Shown here piece after piece: positions 46,930 through 57,199 of a stretch of 64,000 nucleotides of DNA. Made by a program: the position numbers and the translations under genes. Source of the stretch: Hyperoplus lanceolatus (Eukaryota > Chordata > Actinopteri > Uranoscopiformes > Ammodytidae). The notes under the pieces are model-generated. The model was not told the DNA's origin, searched no databases, and was given only the letters and a program-made list of their open reading frames with translations. The stretch is from assembly GCA_026929865.2 (NCBI GenBank), contig CM049410.1, positions 7,120,501-7,184,500 on the forward strand, written 5' to 3'. Position 1 is the first letter of the stretch; the number at the start of each line of letters is the position of its first letter.

Positions 46930-47597
46930 TTACATTCTCCCATCTTCATCTTTCCAGTGGAGTGGTTTCCTTTGAGTAGGCCTGGTCAGCAAATTCTTCT
47001 GCAAATGAGGGCTTGCACTTCCGGCAGTGTTGTTTGGAAACTTCTTCATCGCGGTGTCTTTGAAAGGGACAAAAATTAAATATTGTTAGCAAAAAAGGCT
47101 TTAATTGTCATCTTTTCGGTTTCCATTTTGATCCTCTTGTTCATCCATGCTATATAGCTAAACCTGTAAAAACCTATGGTTAACTGTAATGTGCATGATT
47201 AAATATGCACTCACTATTTAAAAACCTAATTTTTTTCTTACTAGAATATAATGGAAAGTTGTGGATGAATTGAGAATTTGTTATTTCAGTGATGAATGTA
47301 TTCTAACATGTTGTTACTGGGTTATTTCACAATGTGGACATGTGTGCCTGCCTTGCTAGCTGAGCTTAGACATTTAGTATGCTATAACGTTGTTGCTAAC
47401 GGTTAGAATTCCACACCAACATTATCCAGCTTGCAAAATATTTTATAAACTCATGGGATGCCCATATAATAGTAGATTAACCAACTGTGTTGTCTGCCGA
47501 AAAACTTACCTTCAAGAAGAAGTAGTTTGGCTGGCAGTATTTTTGTTTTTCCATGTCGGATTCGGCCATGACTGGCCCTCTTCACGGTGAAGTTCAT
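46930..47597 (-). CDS. candidate two-exon small gene, unrecognised
   Basis: Exon 1 (47597-47510) starts at an ATG and reads MNFTVKRASHGRIRHGKTKI then LPAKLLLLE, ending at a consensus donor (GAAG, then GTAAGT). A 452-base intron ends TTTTTGTCCCTTTCAAAG. Exon 2 (47057-46930) continues in phase as DTAMKKFPNNTAGSASPHLQ, then KNLLTRPTQRKPLHWKDEDG, RM and stop: 71 aa in all, basic, without a known domain. A second frame is also open over both segments (exon 1 MAESDMEKQKYCQPNYFFLK; exon 2 RHRDEEVSKQHCRKCKPSFA, with a C-x-x-C), but it is not in phase across this splice. Which is real cannot be settled here. It lies between the inverted arms of a DNA element and 100-200 bases downstream of promoter-like sequence. 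It could be the element's own gene or captured host DNA. Confidence 0.4.
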
Positions 47598-47689
47598 CAC
47601 GGTTGCTGAACAGAGCTGACTGATATTCCGTTCTTCTTTGTTCCCCTTTTATTATTTCTGAGCAGTCCACCTGCCGATGTCCGAAGCAT

Positions 47690-47800
47690 AAAGCAAAGCA
47701 AACCTTGTGTGTCACGTGACTCGGTGACTGGCCCCCGATTGGCCAGTATGCACATTTGATTCGGAAACGTGGACTGTGATTGGTCGAATTAAATGCACTG
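47690..47800 (-). promoter_or_regulatory. promoter-like block upstream of the two-exon frame
   Basis: Holds two ATTGG (inverted CCAAT) boxes, GATTGGCC at about 47737 and TGATTGGTC at about 47778, and an E-box CACGTGAC at 47713-47720, in a locally CpG-containing stretch of otherwise AT-rich DNA. Position and spacing suit transcription toward 47597. No TATA box is seen. Confidence 0.4.
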
Positions 47801-48935
47801 CGATGACTGGCTGTTTTTTTGGTTCGGTGAGGTGAAGACTCACCATGTCACCTGTGGAAGTGCACCGCTGCTATTCGTTCAGAACAGAACCTACATGTAA
47901 AGCTGAAGCCATTTAAAACAATGTTTACACGTTAGATTAAAGGGGTACGTTGCCTATTTTTAATTGCCTATTTGGTATAGTGTTGTAATGAACTATTGAG
48001 ATTTTTTTGTTGTTGTTGTAATAAGTAGGCCTACACTATAATTTACATTGCTACATAATATACATTTTATAAGTACAAAAAAATCAGAATTTTTTTATTA
48101 AAAGTTACATTAGTATAGTCTGAGATGTATAATATTTATATATATATATATTTACATTTATAAAATAGGAGTGCACTTTGTGAAACTACACCTGCTCGGA
48201 TTATACCTACAGTATAGTATAATGAAGTTTAAATGAATTAATATGCTTTAATAAAAATATACTTAAAATATATAAGAAAAATATGCTTCAAAAATCCCAC
48301 TTCTGATAAGAAGACTGAAGCACTTGTGCATTAATCAAAGACTTTCAAAAGATTAATTTTTCTGTAAAGCAGCAAAGCAAATTTCCTGTTATCTACACAT
48401 CTTAATATGTTCATAAGTCTAATATGTTTTCTGATTGCTGTCAAATGTAAGTGAAACAATCCAAGCTTTAGAATACTTTCCATGTGATGATAAGAAATAC
48501 ACAAGGTTGTACTGTTTTTTTATTAGAAATACTGGTGACTACTGCATTAAATAAAAGCACATGGTCAATTGAAAGGTGCTCTGTTGTTGCTGTTCAGATT
48601 AAATTAGAAATACATTTCCAGTATATTCTAAATGTATTAATAGTAATCTGAAAAGTGGATTTAAGTATACTTTAAATCGAACTTAAGAACATTATAAATA
48701 AGTACAGTATTAGTAGAGAAAAGTGTAATTAAGTATATTTAAGTTAATCTTAATGGTGTCTCAAAATAGTACAGTCAAGTACACTAAGATATATTTTAGT
48801 ATATCTTAAGTAGCAATAATGATATATCATTAGTATACTAAGTACGTTTGTAGTACTCGAAAATAACACACTTTGAGTACAATAATGTTGTGCTTATGAA
48901 GTACACTAAGTGTGCTTAAATTTAGTATGTTAAAG

Positions 48936-49857
48936 CGGCTACGAGTAACATTTAAATATCTTTTAAACAGCCTCATGTTTCCTCTGATAATCATAATTAC
49001 CCTTAACAGCAAACGAGACCATCAGTGCAAAGAAAGACGTTTTTAAATAGTTTTTAATACTGCTTTTGGCTGGTCGCACACCCAGTCCGATTTTCGGTTC
49101 GCTCGTGCAAGCTCTATGGTCACATATCCGTATTGGTCGCAGATTTCAGTGTGGCGCAGCAACGTGAATTGAGAAGCCTATCCCTCCAGGTGAGGGAAGG
49201 GGAGCGGGGCCTTGTTTGATACAGTTATTTGTGTCATAATGACTGATAACGGGGCTGAACCATCAAAGAAAAAAGAAAATGCAATGAAGAAAAGCTAAAA
49301 GGGAGAGTGATATAGGCTATGGGGACGAGGGCGTTGCCAAGCAACTTGTATACAATTTCACGAGAGCGAAACTAGACTGCGTGTTTACTCCTAAATGAAT
49401 GAGCGGTTGGTACTAACACAAAGTTTGCTTTGCTTCACCATCATCAGATAACCATTATCTGAAATAGTAATTATTTACAACAACATAAACACATTACCTC
49501 ATCGTGATCCATACTAACTGCCGTCTATCGTTCATTCGCTTTCTGTGAGGAGTCGGACACGTAATCTTTCAGCTCCGTGAGAGAGAGTAGTTAGGTGAAA
49601 CTGCTGCATCAACTCATTGCAATCAGGTGCGTGTGGCAGTGACTGGCATTAGTTCATGCAGTGTCAAAACCACTCTCACGGAGCCGAAAAGAGTCCTCAC
49701 ACTTTCAACACATGGACATGCACTATATTGCTCCCTTCTCAGTTCACACTCACGCGCCTGGCACGAGCTAGAAAACAGCTTTGCGACAGCGGGCGTCGTA
49801 AAAATACTACCGCTTTTGTCCAAAGGGGACGCCAACGTGCCATGTTACTCGTAGTGG
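48936..49857. mobile_element. DNA element nested in the right arm of the AT-rich element
   Basis: CGGCTACGAGTAACAT at the left and ATGTTACTCGTAGTGG at the right form imperfect inverted ends. The host arm sequence (GTATGTTAAAG / AAAGTATACTTTT) is continuous once it is skipped, with TGTTAAAG and CTTCAAAG (5 of 8 identical) as a decayed possible 8-bp target duplication. The interior is CpG-containing with no transposase found. Confidence 0.75.
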
Positions 49858-49890
49858 CTTCAAAGTATACTTTTTTTTCGCGGATGGCTA

Positions 49891-50806
49891 CCCAGGTAAA
49901 AAAGTAATATACTTTAAAGTACTAAAAATGTACTTAATTTTTTGAAAGTACATTTCTAGCACATTTTCACTTTATGTGTTAAAATAAAGTAAACCAAAAA
50001 TATATTATAAATGTATTAATTACAAATATATTATTTCCTCAGTAGTACTTTAGTTTACTTAGATAAAGTACACTATTTATTAATTCATATGAAGTATATT
50101 CATATAAAATATACTAACACTGAAATATATATAAGTGTTTGATTAGTATATTTATTTAAAATGTACTTCGAATGTGTTAAATATAAGTTTAATGTCAGTG
50201 TATTTGCATCTACTTTTATCAAGTGCACTTTTAGCACCCTTTCAATAAGTTCACTTTTATAACACTTTTTTCATATTATTGTTAGCACAGCAGTGTTAAA
50301 GTGCACTTATAATAAGTATATTAATAATTGAATACTACTTCAGTGGTAAATTAGTGTATTCTTCATAAGTACACTATAAACCAGAACAAATTCATCAGTA
50401 TGTATACATATGTATGCACTTTAACACTGCTGTGCTAACAATAATATGAAAAAGTGTTATAAAAGTGAACTTATTGAAAGGGGCTAAAAGTGCACTTGAT
50501 AAAAGTAGATGCAAATACACTGACATTAAACTTATATTTAACACATTCAGTACATTTTAAATAAATATACTAATCAAACACTTATATATATTTCAGTGTT
50601 AGTATATTTTATATGAATAACTTCATATGAATTAATAAATAGTGTACTTTATCTAAGTAAACTAAGTACTACTGAGGAAATAATAATTTGTAATTAATAC
50701 TTTATAATATATTTTTGGTTTACTTTATTTTAACACATAAAGGAAAATGGCAGAAAGACTTTCAAAAATAGTACATTTTTAGCTTTAAAGATATCTTTTT
50801 CCTGGG
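49891..50806. mobile_element. foldback element, about 400-bp arms
   Basis: The ends CCCAGG and CCTGGG lead into arms 49891-50309 and about 50410-50806 that mirror each other (for example TTAGCACAGCAGTGTTAAAG at about 50283 against CTTTAACACTGCTGTGCTAA at about 50420), with a spacer near 100 bp. Arms use the same AGTACTTT/AGTATATT vocabulary as the neighbour at 45445. It is non-coding. A single-stranded form would fold into one long hairpin. Confidence 0.9.
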
Positions 50807-51744
50807 CAGGCATGTTTTTCCCCCACATTACTCCCACTGTAGTAACGGGGTTATGGAGAGCTGGCTGGGAGCTGAGTTACTCTCCTCTGTCTGTTTGCCC
50901 TCAGGCACAAGGATCTCTCTTCCTTTTTATGTAGCCTCAGGAGTCTCAGTGTTTGCTACACCAAAACTTCATTTTGTTTGGTTTATCCTCCTTTGTGTTT
51001 TCTTTTTCCTGTTCTTCATCTACTACCCTGGTCTTACATCCACATGTACTGAAGTGCATTTTTTTAAACTTTAACAGTGGTATGCATCCTCATTTTCCAT
51101 CCACTACAGTTGTGTGAATATCAATAGATCACGGCACGTCTCCATCAAGGTAGAAAGTGGTCGCTAAATGACTGGAGGCACACATTGAGGGAAACATGTA
51201 ACCACATGAATTGAAAGTTACGTTTTGACTGTTCGCTCTGACTGGCTTTCCAACGCGAGTGTACTGCATCACAGTAACTGGCCTTAACCAGTTTATCCTA
51301 TGTAGGCATGAGAGTCAGCCTGAGTCTTGTTCTAATATTGCCCAACAGGCTTCATGAGTAGAGTGGAGTGATGAATCATTTTCTGGAGCAATAGCAGTTG
51401 TTTTTGACTTGGATACATGTTCTGATTATTAGGTTCTTTAAAAAAAACTGTAGACATTGATTTGTAGTCCTTCCCCACAGCTGACAATAATAGTTGGCTG
51501 AAACTTGAACACTATAGGCAAAAGCAACTATTGTTTTCCAGGGAATCATGTCAAGCACATACACACACAATTCTGCAGGATTTTGGGTCTTTACTGTGTG
51601 TGTGTGTCTGTGAGAGTGTGTGTGTGTGTGTCTGTGAGAGTGTGTGTGTGTGTGTGCGTGTGTGCATGTACCTTCATACAGCATTCGTCATGTTTAACTA
51701 CTAAATTCAGCTTGATCTGTTATTCTGCTCCAGTCACGCGAGGG

Positions 51745-51788
<44 letters not shown>

Positions 51789-52600
51789 ACACAGCAAAGA
51801 AATGAAGAGGAGAGGCTTAATCAAAAGTCATCGTTAAATGCAATGCATAGAACAGCTTTGTTGTAGCTTGTTCAATTAACATGAAAAACACACACTAAAA
51901 AACACTGATTGAGTGCTAAATGAGCCAAGAAATGATTATCACACGTTTGTTTTTCCCCAAAATCTCTTCATGTTATTTTGTTTGTGTTGTGTATGCATAT
52001 CTGTGTTTTACATGTCCCTGTCCATCTGCCCAGTAGAGGATTGTAACCTCTATTGTGTTATATCACTATGTGGTTTCAATAAAGCAAGAAGAAAAAAACA
52101 TACTGTATATACACACACACACGAAAAACACACATATACATTCATTCATGTCAATTAAACTTTAAAGTCCAGTTGTTTCCCTGTGTTGTACATTGCACTT
52201 TGCATCTGCTTCTTACTGACCTGAAAATAATGACAGCAAAGGGCTACCAGCAGGGCGGAACACACACACACACACCAGAGGAGAATCATCTTGTGCTAAA
52301 TATAAATAGCACCATCCCGCTGGCCATGACATGCACATAACATACAATATACGTATACATGTGAACTGGATGCCCTCATGTTTGTTTGCAGCACTACAGT
52401 AAGAGTTGATTCTTTAGTATAAAACAACTTTAGTGCACTGATAAATGAAACTCAGAAGAGACACGTATTCGTGTGCTTGTGGCTGTTAATAAAAAAACAC
52501 TGAACTGTTGGTGTTGCGAAGAGCTGCATAATTAATAAATGTGGAAAAAGTGAGGAGCTGAGAATACTTTCCGTTACCATTTGTTTACTGGTTTTAGTTA
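50807..52600. other. microsatellites, no gene
   Basis: TG/TCTGTGAGAG tract 51594-51664, CA tracts 51749-51792, 52110-52123 and 52261-52275. 52055-52095 has TATCACTATGTGGTTTCAAT followed by AAAGCAAG, a LINE-tail-like or poly(A)-signal sequence. 52592-52600 is the left target duplication of the next element. Confidence 0.6.
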
Positions 52601-53121
52601 GCCTGGCATTTCCAGACCTGCCACTAGGCGCTGGCAAATTAAATGTACTCTGCCTGTTGGTGTGGGCACTCTCTATTGAAGCTCATTAAATATGTCATGA
52701 AATCCTGAGCTACCAATCAAATCGTTCTATCTGATATGGGCGGGCGAGAGCCCTTTGTATGGTGCTCTGGGGCGGACGTAACCGGATGACGACAGTGACA
52801 TGCATGCGCCGTCGAAGCCATGATAGTAGACATCAAAGATGGCTGCGGATATGTTGTTCGAGTTTGAGACGGGTTGTTTTCCGATTTGGAAGACAGCACT
52901 CAAATCTTTCATTAGCAAGTAAGTGGAGTGTTCTGTTTTGCCGACCGACCACAGCAAAAGTTTAATTTAACAGTTAAACCACTGTTCGCTAAACGAACGG
53001 GGCTTAATACGTGCAGTGGCATTTGGAATGCACGAGTAGGGGCCGCCCCTTGAGTTGGAAATTACTATTGATCGTGGCCAGACCCTCTACCGTTCAAGAT
53101 ATCAGGGTCTGGATTTCCAGG
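52601..53121. mobile_element. DNA element with 9-bp target duplication
   Basis: The ends GCCTGGCATTTCCAGACC and GGTCTGGATTTCCAGG are imperfect inverted repeats. TTTTAGTTA flanks both sides (52592-52600, 53122-53130), and the match extends by GG. Nine-base duplications suggest a MuDR/MULE-like element, though 8 bp plus chance would fit hAT. The 521-bp interior is unusually CpG-rich (52735-52830) and carries a first-exon-like frame. Confidence 0.85.
52839..52918 (+). CDS. first-exon-like frame inside the 52601-53121 element
   Basis: AAAGATGGCTG gives a good start context (A at -3, G at +4). The frame reads MAADMLFEFETGCFPIWKTA then LKSFIS and reaches AA|GTAAGT, a consensus donor at 52919. Only this exon exists in the element; nothing downstream continues it. 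It is probably the 5' end of an autonomous relative's gene retained with its promoter, so transcripts could start here and splice into neighbouring sequence. The protein was not identified. Confidence 0.45.
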
Positions 53122-53130
53122 TTTTAGTTA

Positions 53131-53426
53131 TATTCTTAAGTAATATTTTGATAGTCCAACTAACAAAATATCAATATAGCCTACTGAAATAGGCCTAGGC
53201 TATTATAAATAAACTTAAAATAAATAAACTTGATAAAACTTAAATAAACTAGGCCTAATATAAAAAAAAAATATTTTATAGCTTCACGGCCTGTACAATT
53301 CAGGACTGAATACATAGCTGGGACAGACAGGGGGCAAAAAAACATGAGTTGGTACACGAGATGGAGTCGGTGTGTGGGGGAAAAAAAAAAAAAATAAACA
53401 CAACAAAACACCCACCCCCCCCCAAA

Positions 53427-53457
<31 letters not shown>

Positions 53458-54173
53458 GAATAATAATAAAAAAATACATGTTGATAGCCTACATAGACAA
53501 ACTATATACTGACCATTTAATAATTATTTCTTCATGATTAGTTATAATAGTTAACCAATACAACACATTTGTGAAATATCAATATAAAGTTGTTTAGTCC
53601 TATACAAATATGTTAGGTTTGTTGTTTTTTTGTATGCTGTTACTGTAAGTTGTTCATTAAAACTTAGTGAAGACGATGATATTTAAGAATATGTGAAAGC
53701 AGGATTTTATATGTTGAAACTGTAGTATGACACTCCTTCATTTAAAGTTTAAATGCATTTGTGTTTGGATGTTGTTGTTTCAAACAATAAAGCCACACCA
53801 TTTGGGTCAGGGTTAGGGTCACCAAGAAGCTTTTGAGAGTTAATTGGTTATGTTACAAACAAATAAGCCTACAGTAAGAATTGTGGTTCATGATTGTAAC
53901 GAATAATGATTGTTTTGATGATGCAAGTGGATTTCACAAGAAATAACAAGCTGCAAAAGAACAAACTGTTTTCTTTGTTTTCTACACAGAAGTGAAATTC
54001 AAGTGAAAGTGACTTCAGTCTGAGGTATACTGTATGTTGACAGTAAATGACAAGAGATGTAGGCAGACATTTGAATTTGAATATTTTTATTGAACTGTTG
54101 TTGTTATTGAAGCTTTTAGTTTTTTTTAATGACACCTAATAGTTTGGTTCTTATTGCTATAATATGTAACCCG
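53131..54173. other. AT-rich; AC microsatellite; poly(A) signal for the minus-strand gene
   Basis: AC tract 53429-53457 after C- and A-runs. On the minus strand AATAAA lies at 54086-54091, about 770 bases past the stop of the gene at 54858, and could end its transcript. Confidence 0.5.
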
Positions 54174-54880
54174 GTGTCCCCCACCCGAACCCAAGTCCTG
54201 CCTGACGATGAAATGAGATGATAGATGTGACAAATTCTTATTAATAAAACCAATAGCTAGTGTCTAATTGCTGTGTGGTTTTAGGGAAACCGGAGCACCC
54301 GGAGTAAAACCCTATGATGGCAGAAGCCAGCAGATGAGAAAATAGATTAGATAGAGGCAGGACTTGAGCTCTGCATTGTATTCATTCTGGAAAAAAGAAA
54401 ATTGATTATCAAAACATTTCCCCCAAAATGAATGCTACATTTCACCGAATACCTAATTCTACATTTGAAAGCTGCAGTAAAGGGCATGCAGATGATTTTG
54501 CCCTAAAAGGAGGAGAATCTAAAGATTGCACAATCATTATTTTGATGGTGTCCCCCTGCAACTCATGTCAGATGAAGATGACATGAGATGAGATGATACA
54601 TGTTACAAGTTCTTATTAATGAAACCAATAGCTAGTGTCTAACTGCTGTGTGGTTTTTGGAAACCGGAGCACCCGGAGATAACCCTATGATGTCACACTG
54701 AGGTGGCCCTATGAACCCAAGTCCTGCCAAACATTATGGTAAGAACAGAGGAGCAGATAGATGACTTGGACTTGAGGCAGGACTTGACATCTCTATTGTA
54801 TTCATTTTGAAAGAAAAAACTAAAAAAATTTCCTTCAAGATGAATGCTACATTTCACCTAATACCTATTTCTAGTAAAGG
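54174..54880. repeat. tandem duplication of the gene's 3' end
   Basis: 54174-54484 and 54547-54880 share, in order, GGTGTCCCCC, CCAATAGCTAGTGTCTAA, TGCTGTGTGGTTTT, GAAACCGGAGCACCCGGAG, ACCCTATGATG, GGCAGGACTTGA, AATGAATGCTACATTTCACC and TAAAGGGC. The second copy includes the stop codon region of the minus-strand gene; the first is its duplicate further downstream. GAAACCGGAGCACCCGGAG also resembles a widespread fish repeat phrase. Confidence 0.88.
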
Positions 54881-57062
54881 GCTTTGACATGACTCTGAGA
54901 GTAGCTGAAAGGAACCTGCGGATGAGGCCATGCTTTGTTGGTGGTACAATCAAGTAATACCCGAAAAATGAGGCAATGCATTTTTCAAGTTCTGGTTCCC
55001 CTAGATACATTGACACCAGAACCATCTCTGCACAGCCCCACTTTTTGCACAGGTCCTTCATAATTACCTTGTCTAGTTTCTTAAATGTTTTTATGGATGT
55101 GTTAAAATCTGTTCCCTCAACTTCTGCCCATGTGTTTTCAAAGATACGCTGGATGATGACCTCTATGTTACCAATCGTCCAGCTAATTTTAGCCTCGCTG
55201 AGTGTACGTGAAACCAGTTTCTCAACAAAAACCCTGACAAACATCTTACGTTTTTCTTCCTGCGGGTTTACATCCATCTGTTCATTTTCATCTATCTGTT
55301 TGTTAACATCTATCTGTTCGTTAATATCCATCTGTTCGTTAACATCTATCTGTTCGTTAACATCTATCTGTTCGTTAATATCTATCTGTTCGTTTCCATC
55401 TATCTGTTTGTTTCCATCTATCTGCAGGTTTCCATCTATCTGTTCATTTCCATCTATCTGTTCCTTAACATCAATCTGTTCGTTTCCATCTATCTGTTTG
55501 TTTCCATCTATCGGCAGGTTTCCATCTATCTGTTCGTGTCCATCTATCTGCAGGTGTCCATCTATCTGTGCCTTTTCATCTATAGCAACTACATTTGGCA
55601 AAGGGTCACTCACCTCCACGGCGGTGACCTCCAGCAACTGTGCTGGTGGCCCAGCCTCCATTAAGGCCTGTGCCACCCTTCTACTGTGGCGGAGGACCTG
55701 GGTATTAACCCACCAGCCCATCAGTGCCACAAAACCCCACACTTTGGTCTTAATTGTCGCATACATGTCGACCTGTGATGGAGGAACAGACACACTCCTG
55801 CAGGTTGCCCTTCCACTAATTGTTTCTGAGATGATCTCTGGTGTCATCCCATCCGTAATGTGACTGTAGAGGAGATCCGATAGTCCTTGAGTAAATACCA
55901 GCATTTTATCGCTGGAAACATTTTTAAATTTACGGAAGACATGAACCTCCTTTCCACTCTCTTGTTCACCCTCCTCTGTCACAAGCAGAGAGTTAACACT
56001 ATCTATTAGTGACTCCATTGACTTTGTACTTTCAACTTTTGGGTCAAGGTTGAGTCTAGTTTTAAGCTGTGTCACTATGTGATAGATAGTAGCTTTGGCA
56101 AAGCGCTTTGCAAGGAAGTTCCTCACCTTGCATCCAACACCTTTCATGGCTGGCCTGCCCTTCAGTGTGGATTCTGATTCTGGACTTGCATCTTTTGCTT
56201 CTGCCTCCTCTGAACTCTTTTCAATTATGACCTGAGCAATGTCATCTGCTGCAAAATCAATCTCCATGGAGGTTTCTTTGTGCAGCAGCTCATAGTCAGA
56301 GTCCAAAACATCCTCCAAAAGAGGTTCCATCATGTCATTGACCTCCTTTCTAATCAGCTCCTGGACAGCCTTTGTGGTTGCTGTCACCAAGCTGTCGTGT
56401 GAGGAAACTTTATCCGGGGTCGGTGTTCTTACAGCTCCGACTGTTGACTGAGAGCAGTCATCAGTGACTACCAATTCCTGCTTCTCTTCACTGTTCCTCT
56501 GTCTCAGTGGTTGCGGAGAGCACAACACCTTCAGCTTCCCTCCGAATGCCTGTACCATTTTACAGGCATTATTGACCATGGCGTTGAGTTTGCGTGGGGG
56601 AGTGACACGCTGACTAATAATAGGCTCCGCCCTGCCCAGACTGATGGAGATGGCAGAGTTTACACTATCTGCTATCTCCTGACCCATCATGTCCGTGAGC
56701 CGCTTTGAGCTGTCACTCACAACCTGGTCCGTTACTCCGAGAATCTCGGCGAAGCACTGAGGGAGTTTGTGTGCCAGATTAGTAACTACAAACTTCTCAG
56801 ACACAATAGCATTGATGCCCCTGAGAGCCATCACCAGTTCCTTCACAACTGCTGCTATAACATCTAACAGCAGGTCGGCCAACAATATCTTAGTGGCCTC
56901 CTCAGGGGTACCGGACCTTAAAAGGGTCCACTGTTCCTCTGTCATATGATCAAAAAAGTTTTGTATGAGTGGACGAACCCCTTCCACTGTAAACTGTGGC
57001 AGCTCCTCTGTCAGAACTGGTACTGCTCCAATTATGGGGACAACTTCTGTATTTTGATCCAT
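54858..57062 (-). CDS. unrecognised 734-aa protein with QIDGNE hexapeptide repeats
   Basis: The main intact gene of the window. The first ATG in frame is 57062 (context ACAAAATGG, strong); the frame is open for 38 more codons upstream without an ATG. A possible splice acceptor (GGTCTTCTTTGCAG, exon from 57145) suggests a 5' UTR intron. Residues 1-140 are helical and hydrophobic-rich (TEEQWTLLRSGTPEEATKIL, LLLDVIAAVVKELVMALRG). About 143-210 has GRAEPIISQRVTPPRKLNAM then CKMVQAFGGKLKVLCSPQ. About 235-330 is acidic (VLDSDYELLHKETSMEIDFA). Residues 499-600 are 17 hexamers: QIDGNE, QIDGNK, QIDGNL, QIDVNE and variants. The last 134 residues are basic and helical (VFVEKLVSRTLSEAKISWTI, LCKKWGCAEMVLVSMYLGEP, ending SKPFTRNRY). 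No signal peptide or clear membrane span is seen. No catalytic motif was recognised. The function is unknown; it is most likely an intracellular host protein. No stop or frameshift in 2.2 kb argues for selection. Confidence 0.88.
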   Translation of the reverse strand: MDQNTEVVPIIGAVPVLTEELPQFTVEGVRPLIQNFFDHMTEEQWTLLRSGTPEEATKILLADLLLDVIAAVVKELVMALRGINAIVSEKFVVTNLAHKLPQCFAEILGVTDQVVSDSSKRLTDMMGQEIADSVNSAISISLGRAEPIISQRVTPPRKLNAMVNNACKMVQAFGGKLKVLCSPQPLRQRNSEEKQELVVTDDCSQSTVGAVRTPTPDKVSSHDSLVTATTKAVQELIRKEVNDMMEPLLEDVLDSDYELLHKETSMEIDFAADDIAQVIIEKSSEEAEAKDASPESESTLKGRPAMKGVGCKVRNFLAKRFAKATIYHIVTQLKTRLNLDPKVESTKSMESLIDSVNSLLVTEEGEQESGKEVHVFRKFKNVSSDKMLVFTQGLSDLLYSHITDGMTPEIISETISGRATCRSVSVPPSQVDMYATIKTKVWGFVALMGWWVNTQVLRHSRRVAQALMEAGPPAQLLEVTAVEVSDPLPNVVAIDEKAQIDGHLQIDGHEQIDGNLPIDGNKQIDGNEQIDVKEQIDGNEQIDGNLQIDGNKQIDGNEQIDINEQIDVNEQIDVNEQMDINEQIDVNKQIDENEQMDVNPQEEKRKMFVRVFVEKLVSRTLSEAKISWTIGNIEVIIQRIFENTWAEVEGTDFNTSIKTFKKLDKVIMKDLCKKWGCAEMVLVSMYLGEPELEKCIASFFGYYLIVPPTKHGLIRRFLSATLRVMSKPFTRNRY

Positions 57063-57199
57063 TTTGTTTGATGCGTTTTGGTTTTTCTTTTCTAAACTCC
57101 TTGTTTTTTTAGTTTTCACGAACTGTTTGGTTAGTATGCGACCAGCTGCAAAGAAGACCAAGAATGTTTTGACCAAAGGAATTCCCTAGAATTGAAAGT

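Larger units (their letters stand above)
45445..49881. mobile_element. long-terminal-inverted-repeat DNA element, AT-rich AGTACACTT arms, with nested insertion
   Basis: The outer ends are GCGAAAAAAAAGTATACTTT and its exact reverse complement. The left arm (45445 to about 45800) is matched at roughly 90 percent by eye with 48590-48935 plus 49858-49881 in reverse. The right arm is split by another element at 48936-49857. Arms are built from AGTATACT/AAGTACACTT words. About 45895-46230 repeats similar words internally. Between the arms lie an L2-like fragment, a promoter-like block and a two-exon reading frame. No known transposase is recognised and a target duplication could not be fixed. Confidence 0.8.

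Noticed and set aside
54976-55863. 295-codon plus-strand frame opposite the 734-aa gene
   Set aside because: It is the antisense of the hexapeptide repeat region; the repeat keeps the opposite strand open and gives a monotonous SICSFPSICLF pattern.
57063-57176. N-terminal extension of the 734-aa protein
   Set aside because: The extra 38 codons begin at TTG and hold no ATG. The first ATG at 57062 has a strong context, and a splice acceptor-like sequence lies in the extension.
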